Shown here: positions 51,127-62,199 of the stretch, one piece after another | How the letters are laid out: every line of letters begins with the position of its first letter | Position numbering within the stretch: position 1 is the stretch's first letter | Origin: Bombyx mori | Lineage: Eukaryota; Arthropoda; Insecta; Lepidoptera; Bombycidae | Assembly: GCF_030269925.1 (NCBI RefSeq) | Contig: NC_085112.1 | Coordinates: forward strand, 15,005,501 to 15,069,500 | Length of the DNA stretch: 64,000 nucleotides | Direction: 5' to 3' | Made by a program: the position numbers and the translations under genes | The notes under the pieces: generated by a model | What the model saw: the letters and a program-made list of their open reading frames with translations, nothing else | Told to the model about the DNA's origin: nothing | Database searches by the model: none

Positions 51127-54009
51127 ATGGCGTATATAAGTAGAATAAAGCCCCTATCCGTAACGATAGGATTTTTTAACGCTTACGGTCTCGCAAATCA
51201 ACGTGATCAGGTTTCTGACTTTTTGCGTGACCACCAAATTGATATCTTTTTAGTGCAGGAGACCCTACTTAAGCCCGCGCGCCGTGACCCTAAAATCGCG
51301 AACTATAACATGGTCAGGAACGACAGGCTCTCTGCCCGTGGTGGTGGTACCGTCATTTACTATAGAAGAGCCCTGCATTGCGTCCCGCTCGATCCTCCCG
51401 CGCTCGCTAATATCGAAGCATCAGTGTGCCGAATCTCACTGACGGGACACGCGCCGATCGTTATCGCGTCCGTTTATCTTCCACCGGATAAGATCGTTCT
51501 AAGCAGTGATATCGAGGCGCTGCTCGGTATGGGGAGCTCTGTCATTCTGGCGGGCGACCTAAATTGTAAACACATCAGGTGGAACTCACACACCACAACC
51601 CCGAATGGCAGGCGGCTTGACGCGTTAGTCGATGATCTCGCCTTCGATATCGTCGCTCCGCTAACCCCGACTCACTACCCGCTAAATATCGCGCATCGCC
51701 CGGATATACTCGACATAGCGTTATTAAAAAACGTAACTCTGCGCTTACACTCGATCGAAGTAGTTTCAGAGTTAGATTCAGACCACCGTCCCGTCGTTAT
51801 GAAGCTCGGTCGCGCTCCCGATTCCGTTCCCGTCACGAGGACTGTGGTGGATTGGCACACGCTGGGCATCAGCCTGGCTGAATCTGATCCACCATCGCTT
51901 CCGTTTAGTCCGGACTCTATCCCGTCTCCTCAGGATACCGCTGAAGCCATAGACATCGTAACGTCACACATCACCTCGACATTAGATAGGTCATCGAAGC
52001 AAGTTGTAGCGGAGGACTTCCTTCACCGCTTCAAATTGCCCGACGATATTAGGGAACTCCTTAGAGCTAAGAACGCCTCGATCCGTGCGTACGATAGGTA
52101 TCCTACCGCGGAAAATCGTATTCGAATGCGTGCCCTACAACGCGACGTAAAGTCTCGCATCACCGAAGTCCGAGATGCCAGATGGTCTGATTTCTTAGAA
52201 GGACTCGCGCCCTCTCAAAGGTCTTACTACCGCTTAGCTCGTACTCTCAAATCGGATACGGTAGTAACTATGCCCCCCCTCGTAGGCCCCTCAGGCCGAC
52301 TCGCGGCGTTCGATGATGACGAAAAAGCAGAGCTGCTGGCCGATACATTGCAAACCCAGTGCACGCCCAGCACTCAATCCGTGGACCCTGTTCATGTAGA
52401 ATTAGTAGACAGTGAGGTAGAACGCAGAGCCTCCTTGCCACCCTCTGATGCGTTACCACCCGTCACCCCGATGGAAGTTAAAGACTTGATCAAAGACCTA
52501 CGTCCTCGCAAGGCTCCCGGTTCCGACGGTATATCCAACCGCGTTATTAAACTTCTACCCGTCCAACTCATCGTGATGTTGGCATCTATTTTCAATGCCG
52601 CTATGGCGAACTGTATCTTTCCCGCGGTGTGGAAAGAAGCGGACGTTATCGGCATACATAAACCCGGTAAACCAAAAAATCATCCGACGAGCTACCGCCC
52701 GATTAGCCTCCTCATGTCTCTAGGCAAACTGTATGAGCGTCTGCTCTACAAACGCCTCAGAGACTTCGTCTCATCCAAGGGCATTCTTATCGATGAACAA
52801 TTCGGATTCCGTACAAATCACTCATGCGTTCAACAGGTGCACCGCCTCACGGAGCACATTCTTGTGGGGCTTAATCGACCAAAACCGTTATACACGGGAG
52901 CTCTCTTCTTCGACGTCGCAAAAGCGTTCGACAAAGTCTGGCACAATGGTTTGATTTTCAAACTATTCAACATGGGCGTGCCGGATAGTCTCGTGCTCAT
53001 CATACGGGACTTCTTGTCGAACCGCTCTTTTCGATATCGAGTCGAGGGAACCCGCTCCTCCCCACGACCTCTCACAGCTGGAGTCCCGCAAGGCTCTGTC
53101 CTCTCACCCCTCCTATTTAGCTTATTCGTCAACGATATTCCCCGGTCGCCGCCGACCCATTTAGCTTTATTCGCCGACGACACGACTGTTTACTATTCTA
53201 GTAGAAATAAGTCCCTAATCGCGAAGAAGCTTCAGAGCGCAGCCCTAGCCCTAGGACAGTGGTTCCGAAAATGGCGCATAGACATCAACCCAGCGAAAAG
53301 TACTGCGGTGCTATTTCAGAGGGGAAGCTCCACACGGATTTCCTCCCGGATTAGGAGGAGGAATCTCACACCCCCGATTACTCTCTTTAGACAACCCATA
53401 CCCTGGGCCAGGAAGGTCAAGTACCTGGGCGTTACCCTGGATGCATCGATGACATTCCGCCCGCATATAAAATCAGTCCGTGACCGTGCCGCGTTTATTC
53501 TCGGTAGACTCTACCCCATGATCTGTAAGCGGAGTAAAATGTCCCTTCGGAACAAGGTGACACTTTACAAAACTTGCATAAGGCCCGTCATGACTTACGC
53601 GAGTGTGGTGTTCGCTCACGCGGCCCGCACACACATAGACACCCTCCAATCCCTACAATCCCGCTTTTGCAGGTTAGCTGTCGGGGCTCCGTGGTTCGTG
53701 AGGAACGTTGACCTACACGACGACCTGGGCCTCGAATCAATTCGGAAATACATGAAGTCAGCGTCGGAACGATACTTCGATAAGGCTATGCGTCATGATA
53801 ATCGCCTTATCGTTGCCGCCGCTGACTACTCCCCGAATCCTGATCATGCAGGAGCCAGTCACCGTCGACGCCCTAGACACGTCCTTACGGATCCATCAGA
53901 TCCAATAACCTTTGCATTAGATGCCTTCAGCTCTAATACTAGGGGCAGGCTTAGGGACCCCGGTAACCGTACTCGTCGAACTCGACAAAGAGGTCGACGT
54001 GCAACCTAA
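51127..54009 (+). CDS. element C ORF2 endonuclease-reverse transcriptase
   Basis: 960 residues. Endonuclease motifs are FFNAYGLANQRDQV, FLVQETLLKP, VILAGDLNCKHIRWNS, DILDIALLKN and SELDSDHRPVV. RT motifs are APGSDGISNRVIKLLP, YRPISLLMSLGKLYERLL, DEQFGFRTNHSCVQQ, FFDVAKAFDKVWHNGL, GVPQGSVLSPLLFSLFVNDI and LFADDTTVYYSS, with the catalytic Asp pair near residue 682. No stop or frameshift interrupts it. ORF1 and ORF2 are separated by only TCA, so reinitiation after ORF1 is plausible. Confidence 0.95.
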   Translation: MAYISRIKPLSVTIGFFNAYGLANQRDQVSDFLRDHQIDIFLVQETLLKPARRDPKIANYNMVRNDRLSARGGGTVIYYRRALHCVPLDPPALANIEASVCRISLTGHAPIVIASVYLPPDKIVLSSDIEALLGMGSSVILAGDLNCKHIRWNSHTTTPNGRRLDALVDDLAFDIVAPLTPTHYPLNIAHRPDILDIALLKNVTLRLHSIEVVSELDSDHRPVVMKLGRAPDSVPVTRTVVDWHTLGISLAESDPPSLPFSPDSIPSPQDTAEAIDIVTSHITSTLDRSSKQVVAEDFLHRFKLPDDIRELLRAKNASIRAYDRYPTAENRIRMRALQRDVKSRITEVRDARWSDFLEGLAPSQRSYYRLARTLKSDTVVTMPPLVGPSGRLAAFDDDEKAELLADTLQTQCTPSTQSVDPVHVELVDSEVERRASLPPSDALPPVTPMEVKDLIKDLRPRKAPGSDGISNRVIKLLPVQLIVMLASIFNAAMANCIFPAVWKEADVIGIHKPGKPKNHPTSYRPISLLMSLGKLYERLLYKRLRDFVSSKGILIDEQFGFRTNHSCVQQVHRLTEHILVGLNRPKPLYTGALFFDVAKAFDKVWHNGLIFKLFNMGVPDSLVLIIRDFLSNRSFRYRVEGTRSSPRPLTAGVPQGSVLSPLLFSLFVNDIPRSPPTHLALFADDTTVYYSSRNKSLIAKKLQSAALALGQWFRKWRIDINPAKSTAVLFQRGSSTRISSRIRRRNLTPPITLFRQPIPWARKVKYLGVTLDASMTFRPHIKSVRDRAAFILGRLYPMICKRSKMSLRNKVTLYKTCIRPVMTYASVVFAHAARTHIDTLQSLQSRFCRLAVGAPWFVRNVDLHDDLGLESIRKYMKSASERYFDKAMRHDNRLIVAAADYSPNPDHAGASHRRRPRHVLTDPSDPITFALDAFSSNTRGRLRDPGNRTRRTRQRGRRAT

Positions 54010-54234
54010 CCCATGCATCAGCCCGCTGAGTTTCTCGCCGGATCTTCTCAGCGGGTCGCGATTCCGATCCGGTAGTAGATTCATTCGCGAAACAATTGCT
54101 CTTGAGTTGTTAGGTCTCCTTCGGAGGCGCTCGGGCAGTTGTTAGCAAATCCCACCCCTCTTGGCTGAGCCTTTGCTCGCCCACCTGTCCTGGTGAAACT
54201 GGAAAGGCCTTCGGGCCACCAGTAAACTTTCAAT

Positions 54235-54283
<49 letters not shown>
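54010..54283 (+). other. element C 3' UTR and poly(A)
   Basis: It carries AGCCCGCTGAGTTTCTCGCC and CTGGTGAAACTGGAAAGGCC blocks. Decayed relatives occur at 2990, 4205, 20443, 38941, 40447 and 56856. It ends in a run of about 46 A. Confidence 0.85.
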
Positions 54284-54285
<2 letters not shown>

Positions 54286-54295
54286 ATTTCTATGC
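54284..54295 (+). repeat. target-site duplication, right copy for element C
   Basis: ACATTTCTATGC repeats 49078-49089. Confidence 0.88.
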
Positions 54296-54302
54296 GCTTA
54301 TT

Positions 54303-55871
54303 TTAGTCGCTAGACGCTTCGCCGTTCGCACCGCGCGAATATTCGTATCGGCGAATGTCCCGTGCCAAGGCTGTTAAAGGCATGTTCTCTAGAAAGTAGC
54401 TACACTGATATTGACCGCTCACGACTTTGTGGAAGAAGGACATGTCCAATAAAAGTCTCCGTTCACGAAGAGAACACATTCGAAACCTAATTAGGCGCTC
54501 TTTGTAAGGATTTCTGTGCGAAAAACCGCTAGAATTATAAGCTAAGTGCCTAGTGAACGCTCTTTGAATGCTCTCAACGCGTTGCGAATGCACGGCATAA
54601 TACGGATTCCATACAACGCTGGCGAACTCAAGATGACTGCGCACCAAGGTTTGGTAAAGCATGATTTTGGTGCGCTGAAGCCTAAATCCGCCCGAGTTAC
54701 GTTTCAAAAATCCGAGCATTTGAGCTGCTTTTGTGACAGACTTGTTAATGTGCGAGGTGAATTTAAGTTGACTGTCAACTATCACGCCAAGATCTCGGAT
54801 TTCGTTAACTTCTGCCAGTGCTGTACCATCAAGCTTATATTCCGTAGCAAGTTGCTTTCTTTTTCTAGTGAATTTAATGTGAAAGCATTTATTTGCGTTG
54901 AGTGTCATACTGTTACAGCGACACCATTGTAGGATCGCATCTAGGTCACTCTGCAATTGGCGACAGTCGACAACAGAATCTATGGTTTTGTATATCTTGA
55001 GGTCATCGGCAAATAGTGACACCTTACAGTGACTTACTTTATCGACTATGTCGTTAATAAAGATTATGAAAAGAAGGGGTCCCAAATGTGATCCCTGGGG
55101 CACACCGGTATCTGCAAAATAAGTTTTTGAGTTAAATCCATTTACAGACACCGACTGAGGTCTCTGTTGCAAGTAATACTCGAACCATTTCAAAAGTGGG
55201 CCATCCACACCGAACCCATATAATTTCCTCAAAAGAATTGAATGGTTAACTCGATCAAAAGCACTGCTAAAGTCGGTGTAGATGGCGTCAACCTGCCTGC
55301 CTGAGTCAACTTCATTAGACACATTGGAAATATAAGGGACCAAGTTAGTGACGATTGAGCGACCACGTCTAAAACCGTGCTGTGAATCTGAGATGCTACT
55401 GTCCACAAGCCGAAAGATTACAGGATAGACAATCGATTCAAATAGTTTAGAGAAGCAAGACAGGATGGAAATAGGGCGATAGTTTTTAACGTCAGAATTT
55501 TCTCCCTTCTTAAAGACTGGTACAATGCGCGCTTTTTTCCACTCGGACGGAAATGTCCCATCCGCTAATGATCGGTTAAATATTAAGGACAGAGGCAGAG
55601 CCACAGCAGAGCCGCATCTTTTCACAAATACCGGTGGAATCCCATCCGGGCCAGCACCCTTCGCAGAGTCGATCTTTTTGATCGCTTTTAGCACCTCAAT
55701 TTCTTCGATAGCCAATGAACACAACATCCGTTGTGGGGACCCGCAGCACTGAGATTCAAGCGTAAAGTTATCCGGAGGCGTTGAGCTGGGCAAGTAAATT
55801 GAGGCAAAATGTTCTGCAAAAAGATTCACAATGTCAGGGCCTGTTTTTACTACCTGATCTTTCATGTTCAT
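54303..55871 (-). mobile_element. 5'-truncated non-LTR element D with an intact RT frame
   Basis: It is on the minus strand, opposite to element C. The frame of 522 residues has SAKGAGPDGIPPVFVKRCG, YRPISILSCFSKLFESIV, DSQHGFRRGRSIVTNL, YTDFSSAFDRVNHSILLRKL, GVPQGSHLGPLLFIIFIND and SLFADDLKIYKT. The GSHLGPLLF form and overall sequence fit the CR1/L2-related group. The endonuclease is missing, as expected for 5' truncation. Element C lies directly beyond its stop codon. Confidence 0.88.
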
Positions 55872-55951
55872 AGTTAAACAAATGTATTCGTAAACACAAC
55901 GTGTCTATTAGAATTCACATTTCAAAATCGTGCATAATAATTTAACTCGTT

Positions 55952-55987
<36 letters not shown>

Positions 55988-56855
55988 GAGAGAGAGAGAA
56001 GCAATGTGTTTTTTAAATGTTAAATAAATCGTTACCGAACATTTTTCGGTATCCAATTTATTTGTACGAGTAGGTACGAATGATTTTACAATGGGGTTTC
56101 AACAATTCCGGACACTGGAGTTTTGAGGTAAAAACAAGTTTTAATGGGCCCGACGGGTGTTCTGTGAGAGTGTCAAGGAGTGAATGTAGCACAGAGAGCC
56201 TATTTGATTGATGATTAAACGCGAGTAAGGTTGATTATCCGTGGATGGGCAGACGACTACACGGAAGATCTTCTAACGGTTGTTTTTCCTCAATACACCG
56301 ACGCTCAAGCAGAGACAATTTGTGAGGACCCTATGTATCAGCGGGGTATCCTAGGACCTCAACAACCACAACAACAATACCGACGATCCGTACGTTGGTG
56401 TATATATGCAATATTACCTTGAAAATATTATTATCGTCAGCGATACTGAGACTCCTGTACAAGATGTCCTGTTTTATAATAGCTATCACTACAGTAGACT
56501 TTTCACCACTTGCTTACATAGGATTTTAAAGTTATTTAGTGTCATTACGAGGAAAAAGGGTGACAATCACCAAAGACTACTCGTCACCGGCAAGAAAAGA
56601 AGCCATGTTAGCGTGGTCCCATGCGCGGTTCCGTTCGAATTAAGACGAACTTAGACTCCAGCATTAATGTCGCAATCCATTGCGCAGGGAACAGAAAAGA
56701 GAGGAGGAAAATTTTCGAACAAAAATGTTCCATAAAGGTCACGACCCTCAGAGCTGAGGAACACGATGCCGGGAGGAGGACACTACAGTAAAAGGAACCC
56801 TTAAGTATGTATGTACTATGAAATATCCTGTACTCTTATTCCCATGTTTTTTAGG
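55872..56855. other. unidentified; (GA)n at 55951-55999; short frames at 56231-56654
   Basis: A GA microsatellite with two interruptions is clear. The plus frames at 56231-56422 (WADDYTEDLLTVVFPQYTDA) and 56406-56654 look protein-like in part but are not recognised. They may be a transposon relic. Confidence 0.4.
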
Positions 56856-57098
56856 AAGGAAGGATTACTGGTGGCCAGGAGGCCTTTCCAGTCTCACCAG
56901 GACAGGTGGTTGAGCACAGGCTCAGCCAGGAGGGGTGGGATTTGCTAACGAAGACCTAATGATTCTAGAGCAGGTGCTTCATCTACTACCGGATTGGAAT
57001 CGGAAATGCAACCCCCTGAGAAAATTCAGCGAGAAACTCAGATGATGTATAGGTTAGGTTGCACGGAGAACTCTTTGCTGAGTTCGACGAATACGGTT
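56856..57098 (-). mobile_element. element C-family 3' UTR fragment
   Basis: GGATTACTGGTGGCCAGGAGG, TCACCAGGACAGGTGG and GAACTCTTTGCTGAGTTCG match the C2 tail at 22425-22680, with deletions. Confidence 0.7.
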
Positions 57099-57115
57099 TA
57101 TGCTCAAATTGTGAT

Positions 57116-57137
57116 ATTTATTATTATTATTATTATT
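57116..57137. repeat. (ATT)n microsatellite
   Basis: TTATTATTATTATTATT run next to a Bm1 tail. Confidence 0.85.
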
Positions 57138-57141
57138 TTTG

Positions 57142-57581
57142 TTTTTTATTGCCTAGATGTGTGGACGAGCTCACAGCCCATCTGGTGTTAAGTGGTTACT
57201 GGAGCCCATAGACATGTACAACGTAAATGCGCCACACACCTTGAGATATAAGTTCTTAGGTCTCAGTATAGTTACAACGGCTGGCCTACCCTTTAAACCG
57301 AAACGCATTACTGCTTCACGGCAGAAATAGGCGGGGCGGTGGTATCTAGCCGTGCAGACTCACAAGAGGTCCTACCACCAGTAATTATGCAAATTATAAT
57401 TTTTGCGAATTTGATTTTTATTGCACGATGTTATTCCTTCACCGTGGAAGTCAATCGTCAACAATTGTTAAGTACGTATTTCATTAGAAAAATTGGTACC
57501 CGCCTGCGGGATTCGAACACCGTTGCATCGCTATATATACGAATGCATCGACGACTTATCCTTTAGGCCACGACGACTTCA
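57142..57581 (-). repeat. full-length Bm1 SINE
   Basis: Tail at the left (TTATTGCCTAGATGTGTGG), body, linker and tRNA-like head at the right ending TTTAGGCCACGACGACTTC. Confidence 0.88.
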
Positions 57582-57594
57582 GAGCTATCTTAAG

Positions 57595-57801
57595 CTATAA
57601 TTCATTGACTCTATGAAAGACTTTAAATCCCAAAGCTTCCTTGGCAGTTTCCTTGAATCTTGTGACATTATAAGATTTTGTTGTAAAGTCGCCCAAAATA
57701 ATGAACCCGAAAATATACCCAGTTTGTCTGTAAGGAAATTCCTCACAGATAATTTTTTGGGCTTGTTCCAGGAACTTTTGTTTAAATGAATTCAAAAGCA
57801 T
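57595..57801 (-). CDS. possible caspase-like exon
   Basis: The minus frame reads FLEQAQKIICEEFPYRQTGY, IFGFIILGDFTTKSYNVTRF and KETAKEALGFKVFHRVNEL-stop. The pattern (G.I.I...F....R.......A..LGFKV....EL) resembles the start of a caspase p20 domain. The usual GT..D after the Arg is missing, and the catalytic HG and QAC(R/Q)G segments lie beyond this piece. A likely acceptor is AACAAAAG just before FLEQ. Immediately downstream a Bm1 copy is inserted. It could be a decayed copy or a false match. Confidence 0.35.
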   Translation of the reverse strand: MLLNSFKQKFLEQAQKIICEEFPYRQTGYIFGFIILGDFTTKSYNVTRFKETAKEALGFKVFHRVNEL

Positions 57802-57814
57802 ATTAATTCGTCAC

Positions 57815-57817
57815 TTG

Positions 57818-57854
<37 letters not shown>
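57815..57854. repeat. (TG)n microsatellite
   Basis: Uninterrupted TG run of about 40 bases. Confidence 0.92.
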
Positions 57855-57859
<5 letters not shown>

Positions 57860-57949
57860 GGTTTAAAATGATCTGAAGTCGCAAAGCTTGCTTAAACAAA
57901 CAAATGTATTAATCAATTGCAGTGCATAATAAGGGGATATTGGATATTG

Positions 57950-58040
57950 GTTAAGTGGTTATTGGAGCCCGTAGACATCCACAACGTAAATGCGCCACCC
58001 ACCTTGAGATAGAAGTTCTAAGATCTCAAGTATAGTTACA
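57950..58040 (-). repeat. Bm1 SINE, short middle fragment
   Basis: GGTTAAGTGGTTATTGGAGCC to CTCAAGTATAGTTAC only. Confidence 0.75.
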
Positions 58041-58615
58041 TCAAAAATTACGCCAAACATATCAAACAAACTGAAGTTTCGGGAACTCGTGCGAACAATA
58101 AAATCAACTCCTTAGCATTTGTACCTTGCAGTCGTGTCAGCTTAACTCAGATTACAAACACTCTGTACCGACTTATGCGACGTACGTGGACTCTATGTAC
58201 ACTCACGAACAAAACTGAAACATATGAATTTAACTTATTTTTAACAACATTTTGTTGACTTCATATGTATATATGTTTATTTGTGTACAACGGAATATTT
58301 GAACGCTATATATCACAGGCTTCAAGACCAATGAATGATGACAATACAACATTACAATATTATACAGTATTATAACTTCGCTCTTATGTCCTGTCCAGTA
58401 TCGACAGGATAAAATGACATTAATAGTTAGCTTCGTGCACTGCACCACCAAGACAGTCGTTTGATCTGCTTCGAAAGGTAACGCATTGATGCTTGAGGAA
58501 AGAAATGAGCAGGAAAAGAAATACCTACTCATGCGGGCTCAAAAAACGACAAGAGAGCCCTTGAGATATAAACAAGTTTAAAGACTTTTAAAGATGCTTA
58601 AAGACTTGTTTTACC
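58041..58615. other. no gene recognised
   Basis: A 100-codon minus frame (58230-58532) starts MSRYFFSCSFLSSSINALPF but shows no known motif. Nothing else was seen. Confidence 0.35.
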
Positions 58616-58894
58616 ATGGCACCGCCCGCCACCGGGGTAGAGTTCATCCATACTACCTGGAGCCACTACGGTCATCCACAGTGCGTTTCCAGAGGTCTTT
58701 TTTGCCACGTACCATCCGGCATCACGGTGTTTCCCGAGCGTTATGACATGTCCTTCTTCAAGCGAGGCTTGTGGAGAATATTAAGCGGTAGACAGCGGCT
58801 TGGCTCTACCCCTGGCATTACTAAGTCCATGGGCGACGGTAACCACTCACCATCAGGTGGGCCGAGTGCTCGTCTGTAAACAAGGGCAATAAAA
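58616..58894 (+). mobile_element. element B 3' fragment with a small deletion
   Basis: GCACCGCCCGCCACCGG to GGCAATAAAAAATA matches B1 27090-27385. About 20 bases are lost after CCATCCGGC, so the frame shifts. Confidence 0.85.
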
Positions 58895-59735
58895 AATATA
58901 AAAATAACTTTTGTGGTCGAATGTACAAGATTCATACGTAGGATCAAACCAAGGGGTACGTATTCATTCCGCGCGCTGAAATTTAGTATGAACATAAGCA
59001 TTGTTAAGACTGGACTGTACCTGAGCGATGCTACGCGAGAGGGGTTGAACTGGTAAAGTCGTCGGCGAATGCAGAGCTTATGGACTTTCGCCATCCCAAC
59101 TTTTATAATTAAGATCTTTGGAAAACGGTTAAGATACAAAACTTATTTGAAACATATATATGTCGGAGAATCCACAATTATTAACACCATCATCAGACAT
59201 TGTAGGGCCGTAATAAGGTGATCAAGCTAAGAAAAATATTGAGTAGGTACACCAATCACGTTTGTTGTCTTAGAACAATTTAGAAATCTAGTAGTCATCG
59301 TGGCCTAACGGATAAGACGTCCGGTGCATTCGTGTTGAGCGATGCACCGGTGTTCGAATCCCGCAGGCGGGTACCAATTTTTCAAATGAAATACGTACTC
59401 AACAAATGTTCACGATTGACTTCCACGGTGAAGGAATAACATCGTGTAATAAAAATGAAACCCGCAAAATTATAATTTGCGTAATTACTGGTGGTAGGAC
59501 CTCTTGTGAGTCCGCGCGGGTGGGTACCACCACCCTGCCTATTTCTGCCGTGAAGCAGTAATGCGTTTCGGTTTGAAGGGTGGGGCAGCCGTCGTTACTA
59601 TACTTGAGACCTTAGAACTTGTATCTCAAGGTGGGTGGTGCATTTACATTGTGGATGTCTATGGGCTCCAGTAACCACTTAACATCAGGTGGGCTGTGAG
59701 CTCGTCCACCCATCTAAGCAATAAAAAAAAACCTT
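58887..59735 (+). repeat. tandem duplication, unit 1
   Basis: Everything from the AAAAATAACTTTTGTGGTCG region to the AAAAAACCTT end recurs 854 bases downstream with no indel seen. It contains unique sequence and a complete Bm1 copy. Confidence 0.92.
59291..59730 (+). repeat. full-length Bm1 SINE (in duplication unit 1)
   Basis: Head (ATCGTGGCCTAACGGATAAG), B box GTTCGAATCCCGC, linker, body and A tail. Confidence 0.9.
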
Positions 59736-59740
59736 AAAAA

Positions 59741-60589
59741 AATATAAAAATATAAAAATAACTTTTGTGGTCGAATGTACAAGATTCATACGTAGGATCA
59801 AACCAAGGGGTACGTATTCATTCCGCGCGCTGAAATTTAGTATGAACATAAGCATTGTTAAGACTGGACTGTACCTGAGCGATGCTACGCGAGAGGGGTT
59901 GAACTGGTAAAGTCGTCGGCGAATGCAGAGCTTATGGACTTTCGCCATCCCAACTTTTATAATTAAGATCTTTGGAAAACGGTTAAGATACAAAACTTAT
60001 TTGAAACATATATATGTCGGAGAATCCACAATTATTAACACCATCATCAGACATTGTAGGGCCGTAATAAGGTGATCAAGCTAAGAAAAATATTGAGTAG
60101 GTACACCAATCACGTTTGTTGTCTTAGAACAATTTAGAAATCTAGTAGTCATCGTGGCCTAACGGATAAGACGTCCGGTGCATTCGTGTTGAGCGATGCA
60201 CCGGTGTTCGAATCCCGCAGGCGGGTACCAATTTTTCAAATGAAATACGTACTCAACAAATGTTCACGATTGACTTCCACGGTGAAGGAATAACATCGTG
60301 TAATAAAAATGAAACCCGCAAAATTATAATTTGCGTAATTACTGGTGGTAGGACCTCTTGTGAGTCCGCGCGGGTGGGTACCACCACCCTGCCTATTTCT
60401 GCCGTGAAGCAGTAATGCGTTTCGGTTTGAAGGGTGGGGCAGCCGTCGTTACTATACTTGAGACCTTAGAACTTGTATCTCAAGGTGGGTGGTGCATTTA
60501 CATTGTGGATGTCTATGGGCTCCAGTAACCACTTAACATCAGGTGGGCTGTGAGCTCGTCCACCCATCTAAGCAATAAAAAAAAACCTT
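59741..60589 (+). repeat. tandem duplication, unit 2
   Basis: Copy of 58887-59735 at a constant offset of 854. The sampled blocks, including the Bm1 copy and its flanks, are identical. Confidence 0.92.
60145..60584 (+). repeat. full-length Bm1 SINE (in duplication unit 2)
   Basis: Identical to 59291-59730, including private variants such as TACTTGAGACC and GGTGGTGCATTTACATTG. Confidence 0.9.
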
Positions 60590-61954
60590 CCCTTGACGTT
60601 AGCAAACGAAAACGAATGAGAGTTCTTAGGACGAAGGCACCGCTCTTCAAGAAAGCTGGTTGGTAAGTGTGTAAAGGCGTCTCTGCGCCTCCATCGGCTA
60701 GGCTCTGTCGTAGCACGAAGTTAGCCGAGTTCCGACGATACCGCAATCGTGCTGCCATCTCTCGGGAATCGTGCTGCATTTCGTTTAGCTACCAAACTAA
60801 TGAAAGTCTCCGACATATAATCAAATCAAATCAAAATTTTGTCGTTATATATAATATATAATATAACGACAAACATAAGAACATTCAGGCCACAAATACT
60901 CAATATTTTACACAAAGATATTGTCTCCGATTGGAAATCGAGGTCAGGCCTAAGGTCTAGTACAAAAAAAAAGAGAATTAAAGGCTTTTTATTGCAAATT
61001 GAGTTTTTTACAAAACCTAAAAAAATACGAAACAAATATTATAATTATTACAATAATTTTTTTTTATGATCTCTTCAGTGGCGTACTTAGTAGGGTCATG
61101 ACCACTCGAACAACAAGACGAAGGATCTTAGTAACCTTTTTCATACTGTCGATTGCGTAAAAGACGGTTTTTTAAGCATTTAGTCAAAATCAATAAACAG
61201 GCCAGAGAGGACATAGAAGACTGAATCTTAGTGACGACATTTTCAAGATAAGTTTGCCTAAATACAAGTTCCGAAAAATAACATTCGGACCTTCAGTCTA
61301 CCGAGCAATTTTAACCGCACAGTATTAGAGCTATTATAGATTAACTAGACCAAAAAAAATTACTATCTTAAGGGTCTTCTTACCATCTATAGAGTCTATC
61401 TTACCTTTTTCTGTGCCCCTAAATTCCCCGATAATCTTTATAACTCAAAAAGCAAAAACAGTCTCCGAAATAAAATAAAAACATCACATGAAAACCTTTG
61501 CGTAAACTATTTTTTCACATAGCATCGCCAATCGTCATGTAATTGGGACAGTCTACTCACTATTTTTTTATTCAGAATCGCGGACGTGACTATTCATCGA
61601 AGTTTTGTATGCAAGAAACCCTTAACTACCATTTCTAGGGATACGCACTCCCAATAGATGTATCATGAATTTCTGAATGGAACGGATATTAGAAAAAAAA
61701 TATCCAATAAAACCCAATATTATGAATAACGTTTTTTTTTTCTTCATTATTTGATTAAATTTTTCATCGAAAACTGTAGCGTGTTTTCGTTAGATGGACA
61801 GATGATTATGAGTGAGCTCACTCACCAGTTGTGTAAAGTGGTTAAGGGTGATAATAAGGATCACGAATCAATCAACCTAGAAACTTTGATCGCATATCTT
61901 TAGACGGGTAGCGGCCTGCGTGTTATGATGTGTATGCAATGTCTGGGAATGTGC
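60590..61954. other. mostly unrecognised; CR1/L2-type tail near 60820-60870
   Basis: AATCAAATCAAATCAAAATT followed by a near-palindrome (GTCGTTATAT...ATATAACGAC) looks like a minus-strand LINE end with a pentamer tail. The rest is AT-rich, and short frames have no motif. Confidence 0.4.
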
Positions 61955-62199
61955 TTAACACGGGTAGGTGCGGACTCACAAGAGGTCCTACCACCAGTAA
62001 ATATGCAAATTATAATTTTGCGTGTTTTGACTTTTATTACATGATGCTATTATTCCTTCACCGTGGAAGTCAATCGTGCACATTTGTTCAGTACGTATTT
62101 CATTAGAAAAATTGGTACCCGCCTGCGGGATTCGAACCCCGGTGCATCGCTACATACGTCGCACCGGACGTCTTATCCTTTAGGCCACGAGGACTTCTG
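61955..62199 (-). repeat. Bm1 SINE, 5' half with tRNA head
   Basis: GTGCGGACTCACAAGAGG to TTTAGGCCACGAGGACTTC. Here the tail half is missing instead of the head, which is unusual for a SINE copy. Confidence 0.82.

Larger units (their letters stand above)
49090..54283 (+). mobile_element. full-length Jockey-like non-LTR retrotransposon (element C)
   Basis: A 5.2 kb element with a 12-bp duplication, a 405-base 5' UTR, intact ORF1, intact ORF2, a 3' UTR of about 230 bases and a poly(A) of about 46. Both frames are open, so it is a candidate active copy. It is nearly identical in ORF2 to the nested copy C2 (22402-27818). Confidence 0.94.

Noticed and set aside
55951..55999. Regulatory GAGA-factor array
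   Set aside because: It is a plain GA microsatellite with no gene start nearby, so it is reported only as a simple repeat.
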